Below, piece by piece: positions 19,653 to 30,736 of a stretch of DNA of 64,000 nucleotides. The DNA is taken from assembly GCF_027579695.1 (NCBI RefSeq), contig NC_083571.1, positions 44,709,890 through 44,773,889 on the forward strand, in the 5' to 3' direction. The notes beneath the pieces are model-generated. The model did no database searches, had not been told where the DNA came from, and saw only the letters and a program-made list of their open reading frames with translations. Position 1 is the first letter of the stretch. The number at the start of each line of letters is the position of its first letter. A program made the position numbers and the translations under genes. The stretch comes from Neoarius graeffei. Its lineage: Eukaryota > Chordata > Actinopteri > Siluriformes > Ariidae.

Positions 19653-22600
19653 CTACCAGAGGCCTGGGAGTTTGAGGGTTCTGCGCAGTATCTTCGATGT
19701 TCCTAGGACTGCGCTCTTCTGGACTGAGGCTTCAGATGTTGTTCCTGGGATTTGCTGGAGCCACTCTCCCAGTTTGGGGGTTACTGCCCCAAGTGCCCCC
19801 ACTACCACGGGGACCATGCAACCCTTGACCTTCCACATCCGTTCCAGCTGCTCTTTCAACCCTTGATACTTCTCAAGTTTCTCATGTTCCTTCTTCCTGA
19901 TGTTGGCGTCAGCTGGGATCGCCACATCTATCACCACCACCCTCTTCTGCTCTTTGTCCACCACCACTATGTCCGGTTGGTTAGCCAGGATCTGTTTGTC
20001 AGTCTGGAAGCTGAAGTCCCACAGAATCTTGGCCCTGTTGTTCTCAGCCACCTTCTGTGGTATGGCCCATTGGGACTTGGGTATTTCTATTCCATACTGG
20101 TTGCAGATGTTCCTGTATACTATCCCAGCCACTTGGTTGTGCCTCTCCATGTACGCTGATCCAGCTAGCATCTTACACCCTGCTACTATGTGCTGGACTG
20201 TTTCAGGGGCTTCTTTGCACAGTCTGCATCTTGGGTCTGATCTACTCTGGTAGATCCTGGCCTCTATGGCTCTTGTGCTTATGGCCTGTTCTTGTGCTGC
20301 CATGATTAGTGCCTCTGTGCTGTCTGTCAGTCCTGCATTATCCAGCCACTGGTAGGATTTCTTGATATCAGCCACTTCCTCTATCTGACGGTGGTACATG
20401 CCATGTAGGGGTTTGTCTCTCCAGGTTGTCTGTTCCTCCTCCTCCTCTGCACTCTCATCAGGGTTCTGCTGCCTGAGACATTCACTTAGCAGTTCATCCT
20501 TTGGGGCCATCTTTCTGATGTATTCTCGGATTTTCGATGTTTCATCCTGGACCGTGGTCTTGACGCTCACTAGCCCTCGGCCTCCCTCTTTCCGCTTAGT
20601 GTATAGTCTCAGGGTGCTGGACTTGGGGTGGAACCCTCCATGCATGGTGAGGAGCTTTCTAGTCTTGATATCTGTGGCTTCTATCTCCTCCTTTGGCCAG
20701 TTTATGATACCAGCGGGGTATCTGATGACTGGTAGTGCGTACATGTTGATGGCTCGGACCTTGTTTTTACCATTCAGCTGACTTTTCAGGACCTGCCTTA
20801 CTCTCTGGAGGTATTTGGCTGTGGTTGACTTCCTTGTGGCCTCTTCATGGTTTCCATTAGCCTGTGGGATGCCAAGGTACTTGTAGCTGTCTTGGATATC
20901 ACCTATGTTGCCCTCTGGTAGGTCAATCCCTTCAGTCCGGATCATCCAGCCTCTCTTTGAGACCATCCGGCCACACTTGTCCAATCCGAATGACATCCCT
21001 ATGTCATCGCTGTAGATCCGGGTGGTGTGGATCAGCGAGTCTATTTCTCGCTCGTTCCTGGCATACAGCTTGATGTCATCCATGTAGAGCAGGTGGCTGA
21101 TTGTTGCCCCACTACGGAATCGGTACCCGTAGCCGCTCTTCGTGATGATCTGACTGAGGGGGTTCAGGCCTATGCAGAACAGCAGTGGTGATAGCGCATC
21201 TCCTTGGTATATGCCGCACTTGATGTTGACTTGGGCAATGGGTTTTGAGTTGGCCTCAAGGGTTGTCTTCCACATTTCCATTGAGTTCTGTATGAAGGTC
21301 CTTAGGTTCCTGTTGATCTTATACAGTTCCAGACATTCCAGTATCCATGTGTGTGGCATTGAGTCGTAGGCTTTCTTGTAGTCAATCCAGGCAGTGCACA
21401 GGTTGGTCTGTCTCTTCTTACAGTCTCGGGCGACTGTTCTATCGGCCAGTAGCTGGTGCTTGGCTCCTCTGGTGTTACTGCCAATTCCTTTCTGTGCCTC
21501 GCTCATGTATTGAGCCACATGCTTACTCATTTTTGCCGCAATGATGCCTGACAGGGCCTTCCATGTTGTGCAGAGACAGGTAATTGGCCGGTAGTTGGAT
21601 GGGATGGGTCCCTTCTGGGGGTCCTTCATGATTAGGACTGTCCTGCCTTGGGTTAGCCATTCTGGGTGGGTTCCATCCCTCAGCAGCTGGTTCATCTGTG
21701 CTGCTAGGCATTCATGGAGTGCAGTTAGCTTCTTCAGCCAGTACGTATGGATCATATCGGGGCCTGGTGCTGTCCAGCTCTTCATCTTTGACACTCTTTC
21801 TTGGACGTCTGCCATTGAGATGGTTACTGGTTCTTGTTCTGGGAGGTTGCTGTGGTCAGCTCTTAGGTCCACTAACCATTGGGCATCGGTGTTGTGTGAT
21901 GCCTTTCTTTCCCATATGTCTTTCCAGTATTTTTCCACCTCAGCTCTTGGTGGGTCTGACCGGTTGTTGTTCCCCTGCCATTGAGAGTACACCTTGGCTG
22001 GTTCAGTGGAGAACAGCTTGTTTATTCTCCTGGCCTCTCCTTCCTTGGTGTATCTCGTCAACCGGGTGGCCAGAGCTGTTAGTCGCTGTTTGGCAGTTTC
22101 GAGTGCCTCTGGTACGGAGAGTGAGTTGTACTTCCTGGGCGCCCCTTTATTCACCATGTTCCCTTTCTGTAGTTCAGCTAGCTGGCTAACTTCTCTCCTT
22201 GCTGCCTTTATCTTGGCCTCTAATCGTCTCTTCCATGGTGGATACTGTTTGTTATGTCCCGAGCCCACCTTGTGTCCAAGCATCTCCATGATTACTGTTG
22301 CTGTACTGTGTATCAGCTTGTTGGTCTCAGTGATGGTTCTTGTGGAGATTGTCTTCAGAGCAGCATTCACATCTACTAGTAGATCTTCTGAAGGTACTTG
22401 GCAACTCAGCTTCGGTATTCGTCGGGGGCTCCAGGTTTCCAGTTGGGTCACGATCTTCCTTCTCAGGTCAGCAGCTCTTGTGTTGAGGCTGTTAGCTGTT
22501 GGGGCTTGGTACCCAATCTCTGGTTGTGGGGATGATGACATCTCCCCGCTGACCTGTCTTCCTGGCTCCCCCTTGCCGTAGCATCGTTGTTGTATTTCAT

Positions 22601-22940
22601 TAATCTCTAGTTGTGATAGCAGATTTCGATTATGGATGTTGGAACACTGGGCTAATAGCTGTTTCTTTGTTAGCCTTGATTGTGGGTTTCGAAGTATCCA
22701 ATGGTCCCACATTCTCTGCATGTATCCCCTCTCTCTGGGATTGCTTGTATAGTAGCATTCCAGCAACTCCGTATTTTCTGTCCTCGTCCATCGATGTCTT
22801 GTTCCAGTAGCCCATTTCTCATCAGTTTGCCCTGGTTCCCTAGCAACTGACGCAGACCTTGTTGACCCGGGCGACGTCTGAGCCGGTATGACTCTTTCAG
22901 TTATGTTTTCACTCATTCCTGAGGTAGGCTGATATATCAT
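19653..22940 (-). CDS. LINE polyprotein: reverse transcriptase plus restriction-like endonuclease
   Basis: 1095 residues with no internal stop. The N-terminal third (about 1-330) has no zinc finger that I can see. The reverse transcriptase spans about 370-700, with GPIPSNYRPITCL, AWIDYKKAYDSMPH, QGDALSPLLF and the YMDD active site (SHLLYMDDIKLYA). The C-terminus has a CCHC knuckle (CRLCKEAPETVQHIVAGC) and the restriction-like endonuclease core PDIVVVD...VVVIDVAIP...EKYQGLK. That domain order is the R2/R4 plan and the sequence type is Rex6/Dong. Start: M1 at 22940, with a second Met at residue 9. The product would nick target DNA and prime cDNA there. Intact and possibly active. Confidence 0.93.
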   Translation of the reverse strand: MIYQPTSGMSENITERVIPAQTSPGSTRSASVAREPGQTDEKWATGTRHRWTRTENTELLECYYTSNPRERGYMQRMWDHWILRNPQSRLTKKQLLAQCSNIHNRNLLSQLEINEIQQRCYGKGEPGRQVSGEMSSSPQPEIGYQAPTANSLNTRAADLRRKIVTQLETWSPRRIPKLSCQVPSEDLLVDVNAALKTISTRTITETNKLIHSTATVIMEMLGHKVGSGHNKQYPPWKRRLEAKIKAARREVSQLAELQKGNMVNKGAPRKYNSLSVPEALETAKQRLTALATRLTRYTKEGEARRINKLFSTEPAKVYSQWQGNNNRSDPPRAEVEKYWKDIWERKASHNTDAQWLVDLRADHSNLPEQEPVTISMADVQERVSKMKSWTAPGPDMIHTYWLKKLTALHECLAAQMNQLLRDGTHPEWLTQGRTVLIMKDPQKGPIPSNYRPITCLCTTWKALSGIIAAKMSKHVAQYMSEAQKGIGSNTRGAKHQLLADRTVARDCKKRQTNLCTAWIDYKKAYDSMPHTWILECLELYKINRNLRTFIQNSMEMWKTTLEANSKPIAQVNIKCGIYQGDALSPLLFCIGLNPLSQIITKSGYGYRFRSGATISHLLYMDDIKLYARNEREIDSLIHTTRIYSDDIGMSFGLDKCGRMVSKRGWMIRTEGIDLPEGNIGDIQDSYKYLGIPQANGNHEEATRKSTTAKYLQRVRQVLKSQLNGKNKVRAINMYALPVIRYPAGIINWPKEEIEATDIKTRKLLTMHGGFHPKSSTLRLYTKRKEGGRGLVSVKTTVQDETSKIREYIRKMAPKDELLSECLRQQNPDESAEEEEEQTTWRDKPLHGMYHRQIEEVADIKKSYQWLDNAGLTDSTEALIMAAQEQAISTRAIEARIYQSRSDPRCRLCKEAPETVQHIVAGCKMLAGSAYMERHNQVAGIVYRNICNQYGIEIPKSQWAIPQKVAENNRAKILWDFSFQTDKQILANQPDIVVVDKEQKRVVVIDVAIPADANIRKKEHEKLEKYQGLKEQLERMWKVKGCMVPVVVGALGAVTPKLGEWLQQIPGTTSEASVQKSAVLGTSKILRRTLKLPGLW

Positions 22941-22981
22941 GAGGGGTTTTTTGCCTAAGGACCCTTACTGGATGATGTTTT

Positions 22982-23051
22982 GCCCCGACCGGGATTCGAA
23001 CCCCAATCTCCTGCGTCGTAGTCAGTGAGCATTACCACTGTACTATCCAGC
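22982..23051 (-). promoter_or_regulatory. tRNA-like leader with A and B boxes at the LINE 5' end
   Basis: Read on the minus strand, the first 70 nt of the LINE resemble a tRNA: A-box-like TAGTACAGTGG (23045-23035), a perfect B box GGTTCGAATCC (23002-22992) 32 nt later, and a loop CTACGAC with ACG in the anticodon position inside CTGACTACGACGCAG. The acceptor stem pairs poorly. It resembles tRNA-Arg(ACG). It could provide an internal Pol III promoter or be a captured tRNA. Confidence 0.6.
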
Positions 23052-23059
23052 TGATATAT

Positions 23060-23611
23060 ATATATATTATAGATATATATATATAATTTTTTGATGTTTT
23101 AAACATTATATGAATTATTCATAATGTTAAGAATTTAATTATGAATCTCATATTAAATATTCCTGTCATTATTATACTATAGAACTGGCTGTAGCTGTAA
23201 CATAAATTGCACAGCGCCAACACATCATGGGCAAAAAATGCTCTCAATATGTTATTTGTTCGTTTTTGTCTCAGGAAATCATGGTTATGTGGAAAAAAAT
23301 ATGCCTGTTATTAGTATCTGTAATTATTCATGCATTTTCACTTTATCATGCACTGTTCATGCAGAATGTTTCCAATTTCTCAGACTTTTCTTATTTCAAT
23401 TACCATTTGAACCGACATCAATACTTTTCTGTCATGCTATGTGGTCATAAATAAATAAATAAATAAATTTCTGCTAACAATAATCTTATTAGCGTTTAGG
23501 CAAACATATTCTTTTATATATTAGACTCTTATCATAACAGGAATGTTTCATACTGGCTGATTATCAACCCTCTATGATTAGTACATGCTTCACTGTATTA
23601 ACCATGAACTG

Positions 23612-23643
<32 letters not shown>

Positions 23644-23711
23644 AAGTAAGTAAGTAAGTGTAAATCTTAATCTAAGAATCTTTAATGGTTCTTTGATTGT
23701 CCCACTGAGTT
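23060..23711. other. Gene-free A/T-rich stretch with small microsatellites
   Basis: (AAAT)n near 23450, (TG)n at about 23618-23642 and (AAGT)n at about 23644-23659. No coding region recognised. Confidence 0.65.
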
Positions 23712-24456
23712 TACAGTGGTATGCAAAAGTTTGGGCACCCCTGGTCAAAATTGCTGTTACTGTGAACAGTTAAGCAAGTTGAAGATGAAATGATCTCCAA
23801 AATGTGAGATCATTTCATTTTTAAATGAAATATATTTTTAAATGTGCAATATAAAGTGCTATATCTCTCCTGCCGCCGCTCCCCCCTTCTCCCCACCTTT
23901 TTCCCCCTCCTTCCCCCCTCCCCTTCCTCTCTTCCCCATATCTTATTCTTTTTATATTTGTATATGTAAATACTTAATTTATTTTAATTTATCTAGAAGT
24001 TTTCTCTATTTCTTTTCTCTGTTTATCTGTAATGATACTGCTGGAATCTTAATTTCCCTGAGGGAACCCGCCCAAAGGGATCAATAAAGTTTTATCTAAT
24101 CTAATCTAATCTAATCTAATCTAATCTAATCTAATCTAATCTAATCTAATCTAATCTAATAGGCATAAAGTTAAAGATGACTCATTCCCTTTATATTTTA
24201 AGCAAAAACTATTTTTTATTTTCATCTTTTACATTTTCAAAATGACAAAAAAGGAAAAAGGCCTGAAGCAAAAGTTTGGGCACCCTGCATGGTTAGTACC
24301 TAGTAACCATGTAAAATGTAAGTAAAATGTAAAAAGTAAAATGTGTCGTCTTTACCTTTATGCCTTTTGGTGATCAGTTCATCTTCTGCTCACTTAACTA
24401 TTCACAATGACAGACATTTTCAGTAAGGGTGCCCAAACTTTTGCATGCCATTGTGT
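23712..24456. mobile_element. Tc1-type MITE with a LINE tail inserted
   Basis: Left end ACAGTGGTATGCAAAAGTTT and right end AAACTTTTGCATGCCATTGT are inverted repeats bracketed by TA-like sites. A second inner copy GCAAAAGTTTGGGCACCC occurs near 24270. There is no transposase. A LINE 3' fragment at 23855-24160 splits it. Confidence 0.8.
23855..24160 (+). mobile_element. LINE 3' end with (TAATC)n tail
   Basis: A C/T-rich stretch, then GGGATCAATAAAGTTTTATC and about 13 copies of TAATC. The AATAAA plus pentamer tail is typical of fish L2/Rex1-type LINEs. A short duplication ATAAAGT may bracket it. Confidence 0.6.
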
Positions 24457-24893
24457 GTCTCTAAGAGTGTTATTCATTTAAAAATTCAAATTTTGATCAA
24501 TAAATGTTCGCACTTCAAGGTTATAAACACTGCCTTGTACAGGTAAGAACAAGGGCAAGAGCTTTCAATTACTATGATCTAAATTTCAAAATACACAAAT
24601 ACAAGTATCGCAATAATTTGCTAATAAAGGTTTCTGTAAAGTATCGAATCGACTCATTGTAATGGTCGTTTTAATCCGACTAACATTTCTACAGTTGAAC
24701 TACTTCAAATGATTCGCTTCCTTAAATACTTTTAAATAGTTGCATCTGCATCATGATGAATCCAAACAGCTTTTAGTGCAATCAAAATGAATCAAATCAA
24801 CATCTGTAAGCTATGACAATCAGACTCAGTGACCTCGACCACATTAGTGATTGCAGGACACAAGGAACGTCCACTTCCTGCCACCAATCTGGA

Positions 24894-24929
<36 letters not shown>

Positions 24930-25563
24930 GCAAACCTGAGCAGATGTTCCTAATAGAAGTCCTGAATAAGAATATTATGTTGAAAAAAAAGCCAGAAAGC
25001 AATAAAATAGTTTTGTTTTGTTTTTCAAAATTCAAAGAATCGTTGACTTGCTCGCCATGTCACACTATCATCTTTGATGTGCCTTGGAACTTGATACCGG
25101 GACTAAAGTGAACAGTTGACAAATAAAAGGAATCAGTTCTTGCCATCTTGACAAGCTTGTAACACAATCCCGCAAATTTTCTACTTATTTGTCATTATAA
25201 TAATACAAACCACAATTATGTCAAGCTGTGGAATGGAAGCTAACTGCTGTACACCTCACGCATATCAGAAATATATAAACCAAATACAAATTGATGTACA
25301 ATTACACATACTATATGTGCTTTATATGCATATTTTGATAAGGTATTTTGTGACTCACAGCAAATGGAGTGTATTTACTTGTTCTAAGATTCAGGGAATT
25401 GGTGCCATTTCATATGCATATGAGTACACACGGCATATAAGAAAATATTTTAATAACAGTGACAGCTGCACAGAACCCAATATGTTACAGGACAAAATGA
25501 TGAAACCTTCATTGTGCATCATTTTATTCTGAATATTAGACAATTTAAGATTTCATTTAAATG
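24457..25563. other. Gene-free stretch with (AC)n
   Basis: An (AC)n run of about 14 units lies at 24897-24926. No gene or known transposon recognised elsewhere in it. Confidence 0.6.
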
Positions 25564-26145
25564 TACAGGGTTAGTCAAAATTATGTTAACACTTAAATGG
25601 TAGAAACCATTTATTCACAAAACATAAATCATATGTGCAAGATGATTTACTGGACGGTCTCAACCTGTTTGCCATCGTGTTCAACACACAAAAACCAGCG
25701 AGCAACAGTACCATTTAAAGCCCGGACACACATTTCGTGGGGAATAGATGATACCACAGTCCTTATTCTGTCCTTGAGGTCATTGATATCATGAACTTTC
25801 CTGCTATACACATGCTCCTTCACCATACCCCATAGCCAGAAATCACAGGACGTCAAATCAGGGGAGTGTGGAGGCCACGGCAATGGTCCACCGCGACCTA
25901 TCCATCGACCTGGAAATGTGTGGTTGAGATAAGCACGAACAGTATGGCTAAAATGCAGCGGTGCGCCATCCTGGTGGAAATACCCTGCCAATCGGATCTG
26001 TAGTGGAAATTCATCAATGGTGTACTGCTGCACCATCTGTAAGTAGACGTCTGATGTCACTGTGTGACAGCAGTGGTCATGGCACACCACACATTCAAGA
26101 GAAAAATAATCCATTAGTGTTGACATAATTTTGACTAACCCTGTA
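25564..26145 (-). mobile_element. Miniature Tc1/mariner-superfamily element, DD41D type
   Basis: 582 bp with TA at each end and near-perfect terminal repeats: CAGGGTTAGTCAAAATTATG at the left is repeated in reverse at the right. It keeps only the C-terminal part of its transposase, so it is an internally deleted derivative. Confidence 0.85.
25647..26126 (-). pseudogene. C-terminal transposase fragment, DD41D spacing
   Basis: 159 residues that include FHQDGAPLHFSH (second catalytic Asp) and SPDLTSCDFWLWG (third). I count 41 residues between those two aspartates, the DD41D spacing reported for the rosa/Visitor lineages of the Tc1/mariner superfamily. The RWIGRGGP and WPPHSPDL motifs are typical. 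The DNA-binding N-terminus and the first catalytic Asp are gone. Confidence 0.8.
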
Positions 26146-26361
26146 TATTACGTCCTATACGTCTAAACAGTACAGTGATGAAACGGAACTAATCTAACAT
26201 CTTGCATTATAAAACTGAATTGGTTGTAAAACATTCAGCATGACTGGAAGAATAAGAAATGTATAAGGATTACTGCAAGAAGTAAACTTACCTTACAAAT
26301 AAAATGACTTCAGAGTTTCTCATACTGACAAGGACAATATAAGAAGCAATAAAGGGAAGAG

Positions 26362-26450
<89 letters not shown>
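26362..26450. repeat. (GATA)n, left half
   Basis: About 22 units of GATA ending at the T1b left terminus. It continues as 28061-28139 on the other side of the transposon. Confidence 0.95.
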
Positions 26451-26451
<1 letters not shown>

Positions 26452-28060
26452 GTTTTGTACATACAGTGATATGAATGTTATCTTGGATATGAATGTCACG
26501 GCAATATTTGGGCTTTCAGTCATTTCTTTGAACTGTTCTTTTCTGTGGCAGAATGTACAGCATACAGCTTTAATTAAAAAAAAAAAAAAACACTAGAATT
26601 TGGTGCACAAGTTTTAATTTTCTTTGGGTTTTCTGAAATCAACACAGGGTCAAAATTATACATACAGGGTCAAAAATATACATACAGCCCACCTAATATT
26701 TGGGTAAAATGTCTCTTCGAAAGATTCACCTTGACCAAACATTTTTGTTTATTATGAGCAAGCTTCTGGCAGAACTCTGGTTGAATATTTCATGACTCTT
26801 CATAGTAGAATTGGTAGAGTTCAATTAAATTTGTTTTGTTTTTTCTTGGCATGGACTCGACTTATAAGCACAGTCCATATATTTTCAATAGGGTTGAAGT
26901 CAGGACTTGTTTTAAGCTTAACGTTAGCCTGCTTTATCCTCCACAACCAGCTCTGATGCGTGTTTGGGTTCATTGTCCTGTTGTGACTCCCAAGTCGTGT
27001 TCAAGTTTCTGATGGTTTATGCTGAAGAATTCTGAGGTAGTCCTCCTTCCTCATTATTCCATCCACTTTATGCAATGAACCAGTTCCACTGGCAGCAAAA
27101 CAGCCCCAGAGCATGATGATCCTACCACCACCACCAGCTGGTACAGTGTCCCTCTGTACATGGTGGTCATTGTAGCCAAACAACTCAATCTTTGTCTCAT
27201 CTGACCATACAGCTATCCTCCAGAAGGCTTTTTCTTTGTCTGTATGGTCAGCCTCAAACTTTAGTTAAGCTTGAAGGTGTCAATTTTGGAGCAGGGGGTT
27301 ATTTTTTGTATAGAAGCCTTTTAGTCCATGGTGATCTGAACTGTAGACAGTGATCCATCAGCTTCCAGTTCATGGCAGGGCTGTGCCATGGTGGTTCCCA
27401 GGTTGTTCCTGACCATCCAAACCAATTTCCTTTCAGCTGAGAGTGACAGTTTGGGTTTTCTTGAAGCAAAGTGGCTTGGCAAAGTGACTACACCTCCCTG
27501 TAACTTACATATAATTGTTTGAACTGATCTTGGAATTTGCAGTTGTTTAGAAATGGCTCCAAGAGACATTCCGGAGTTGTGTATATCCTAGATCTTCTTT
27601 CTTAGATCTGCACTGAGCTCCTTGGACTTTTCCATTTTACTGTGTGTTGGTCAATCCAATGAGTGCTGTAAACAAATGCTTTTTATGAAGGCACAGAGAA
27701 GCTACCAGCTGTAGTCAATCATGATCACTAACAGGAAGTTAAGAGACCTCAGCCTTGGCAAGATAAGAGACATTTTGGAAGTTTCAGCACCTCTGAATTA
27801 ATAATCTAAGTGGGCGTATGTAAGTTTTTGACCCTGCATGTATAACTTTGACCCTTTGTTGATTTCAGAAAACCCAAAGAAAATTCAAACTTGTGCACTA
27901 AATACTAGTATTTATTTTTTAATTTAAGATGTATACTGTACAATCATTCTGCCACAGAAAAAGAACAGTTCAAAGAAATTACTGAAAGCCCAAATATTGC
28001 CATGACATTCATATCCGAGACGATATTCATGTCACTATATGTAAACTTCTGACCACAACT

Positions 28061-28062
<2 letters not shown>
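26449..28062 (-). mobile_element. Tc1-like transposon, family T1 copy b, inside GATA repeats
   Basis: Colinear with T1a without its SINE. The left terminus has a small deletion (GTTTTGTACATACAG where T1a has the GTGGTCAGAAG version). The right terminus is intact (AACTTCTGACCACAACTATAG). Transposase remnants read on the minus strand: 27569-27321 (helix-turn-helix part) and 27183-27001 (GGGGRIIMLWGCFAASGTG). The DD-E core after that is missing. Confidence 0.88.

Positions 28063-28139
<77 letters not shown>
28061..28139. repeat. (GATA)n, right half
   Basis: About 19 units of GATA directly after the T1b terminus. Confidence 0.95.
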
Positions 28140-29369
28140 CTTTCAATTACATAATTCAGTTTCAGGCACTAAGGAAGTATGTATAAAGTAGGTGTTGTAA
28201 TATAATATGTAATATAATATGTGCGTATTTGACAGTATACATCAATACGAAAAATGAAACCTCAGATAAAAGGCTGTATTCTATACAAATTATGCCGATT
28301 CTATTCAAAATGCACAAAGAAGTTAAAGCTGTCCTGAATTTTCAATAGACACCAATAAATTTATAGCAAAGAAAGTCTCCTGACTTACTCTGACCATAGA
28401 GAAGAGCGCCACCTACTGATCTGTTAACACTTGAAATGGCCACGATGCCATGTCTTAAACTCCTCAAAGAGATGAAAGAAATGCAAAAAATACAACAACA
28501 ACAACAACAACAATAAATAAATAAAAACATACAAACAAGCAAAAAAATCCATGGTTCTGACCTTCGATGTGATAAAATAAGAGAGCATAATTGTACTGAG
28601 CACCAATAATCCGTAATGATTCAATGAGACACTTTTGTGCTGCAATGTGAGTCAAAAACAAACAATTATCACAACTTATTGTGTTACTGTGGGTGAAATT
28701 TCGAAAGAGGAGCCAAAAAAAAGCAGCCTGTGTAACTTATTGCTATTTACTACTGTTCAGTCTATGCATGCTTCTCTAATCATCTCTCCTTTACCATTTT
28801 TCTGATACTCCTGAATATCACTGGATTTTTCTTTCTTTTTTTTTTATTTAAAATTTTGTTTCCTCCCATGTATTTGGTCCTCTTGTTCTGCAAATTATGT
28901 TTAATTTGTTGATAGGCACGTGCATAGGTGTGTAATATAATGTTTGTTCCCTTTTTCATCACCCCTTTCTGATTTTTCTTCATATCAACACTTTTTTCCT
29001 TCTTTTCCCCTCTTTCTTCTCTTTCCTACATTTTCTCTCTTTCCCTATCTTATGAATGGCTTTCATTGCTTGCTGAAGGGGAGTGAAAAAAAGTGTGGGA
29101 TAAATGTGTATGGATCAAATAATATAACAATAAAACAGACTTGGTGAGTGTTTAAAGCATATTCTCGTTTATACTAAAGTACAGAATCACTGCATTATTA
29201 CTGCATTATACTGTATGGTTAAACTAAGCATTTAACTTACTAAAAGAAAGACAAATAAAATGGATATTTGCTTCAGAACTGTCAGGAAATCCTTGAAGCA
29301 TGAGCAGACTATGATTAGTAGCATCAATTTAAGTTATATTACATTAACTAGCATTAAAGAAATATCCAT

Positions 29370-29416
<47 letters not shown>

Positions 29417-30027
29417 TGCACAACTTGATGCATCTTTCAATATCAAATACTGACTAGTACAACTATATTTATTATATATTTGTTTAGCCATTGTATAAAT
29501 ATTTTGTGTTGCATTCACATTTCGACGTTAGATTTCAAAACTACTTCTTTATAAATTACACAATGTATTTTTTCTTTTTTTTATACACATTACAGATGAT
29601 CTTGCATGGCACATGAGGCACACTGTCAAGTTAGATTAAGATCAACCCACAAATACAAAAGAAACAAAAGGACGTGATCTAAATAGCAACTGAATCCATG
29701 TATGAATCATTGCTCCTCCTGAAACTGAATCATTAGTGCTTCTCCATTTAAACCAAAACAGACATGAGTAGCACTTCAGAGTTGAACATAATACCAGCAA
29801 ACAATGTAAGAGTTGTACTTAGCAGACTACATAGGATTATCCCCATTATACATTAAAGTAAACAGTAAACAGGACTGGCTTTCAATCCAGGGCAAGTGAT
29901 TACATAGATCCTTCCAAAGTGAGCTCAGAGACCTGCTGTGATTTTTATCGACTACAATATAAAGAAAAAAATAATGCATGCTTCGTCACCTGGGGATTGG
30001 ATAAGGTGGAGGGTTATCCAATCCCAG
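28140..30027. other. Gene-free stretch
   Basis: It contains (CAA)n near 28494-28512, a pyrimidine-rich block near 28950-29045 and (TA)n at 29377-29415. No gene seen. A 12-bp perfect hairpin (GGGATTGGATAA at 29993-30004 against 30014-30025) sits at the junction with the next SINE. Confidence 0.55.
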
Positions 30028-30736
30028 TGCAGGGTCGCAGGCAAGCTGGAGCCTATCCCAGCTGACTATGGGCGAGAGGCGGGGTACACCCTGGACAAGT
30101 TGCCAAATCATCGCAGGGCTGACACATAGAGATAAACAACCATTCACACTCACATTCGCACCTACAGTGGTGCTTGAAAGTTTGTGAACCTTTTAGAATT
30201 TTCTATATTTCTACATAAATATGACCTAAAACATAATCGGATTTTCACACAAGTCCTAAAAGTAGATCAAGAGAAACCAGTTAAACAAATGAGACAAAAT
30301 ATATTATACCTGGTCATTTATTTATTGAGGAAAATGATCCAATATTACATATCTGTGAGTGGCAAAAGTATGTGAACCTCTAGGATTAGCAGTTAATTTG
30401 AAGGTGAAATTAGAGTCAGGTGTTTTCAATCAATGGGATGACAATCAGGTGTGAGTGGGCACCCTGTTTTATTTAAAGAACAGGGATCTATCAAAGTCTG
30501 ATCTTCACAACACATGTTTGTGGAAGTGGCACGAACAAAGGAGATTTCTGAGGACCTCAGAAAAAGCGTTGTTGATGCTCATCAGGCTGGAAAAGGGTAC
30601 AAAACCATCTCTAAAGAGTTTGGACTCCACCAATCCACAGTCAGACAGATTGTGTACAAATGGAGGAAATTCAAGACCATTGTTACCCTCCCCAGGAGTG
30701 GTCGACCAACAAAGATCACTCCAAGAGCAAGGCGGG

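Larger units (their letters stand above)
19588..23053 (-). mobile_element. Full-length Rex6/Dong-like non-LTR retrotransposon
   Basis: 3.47-kb minus-strand LINE with a single ORF, a short 3' UTR, and a tRNA-like 5' leader that begins directly at the TA repeat. It is flanked on both sides by TA repeats. RLE-type LINEs of the R4/Dong/Rex6 group are known to be site- or repeat-targeted, so TA repeats are the likely target. Confidence 0.9.

Noticed and set aside
19752-22581. Plus-strand open frames of 100-195 codons opposite the Rex6-like LINE
   Set aside because: Shadows of the 1095-codon minus-strand ORF, which carries the catalytic motifs.
25218-25532. 104-codon plus-strand frame
   Set aside because: No recognisable domain, A/T-rich composition, no context; could be chance.
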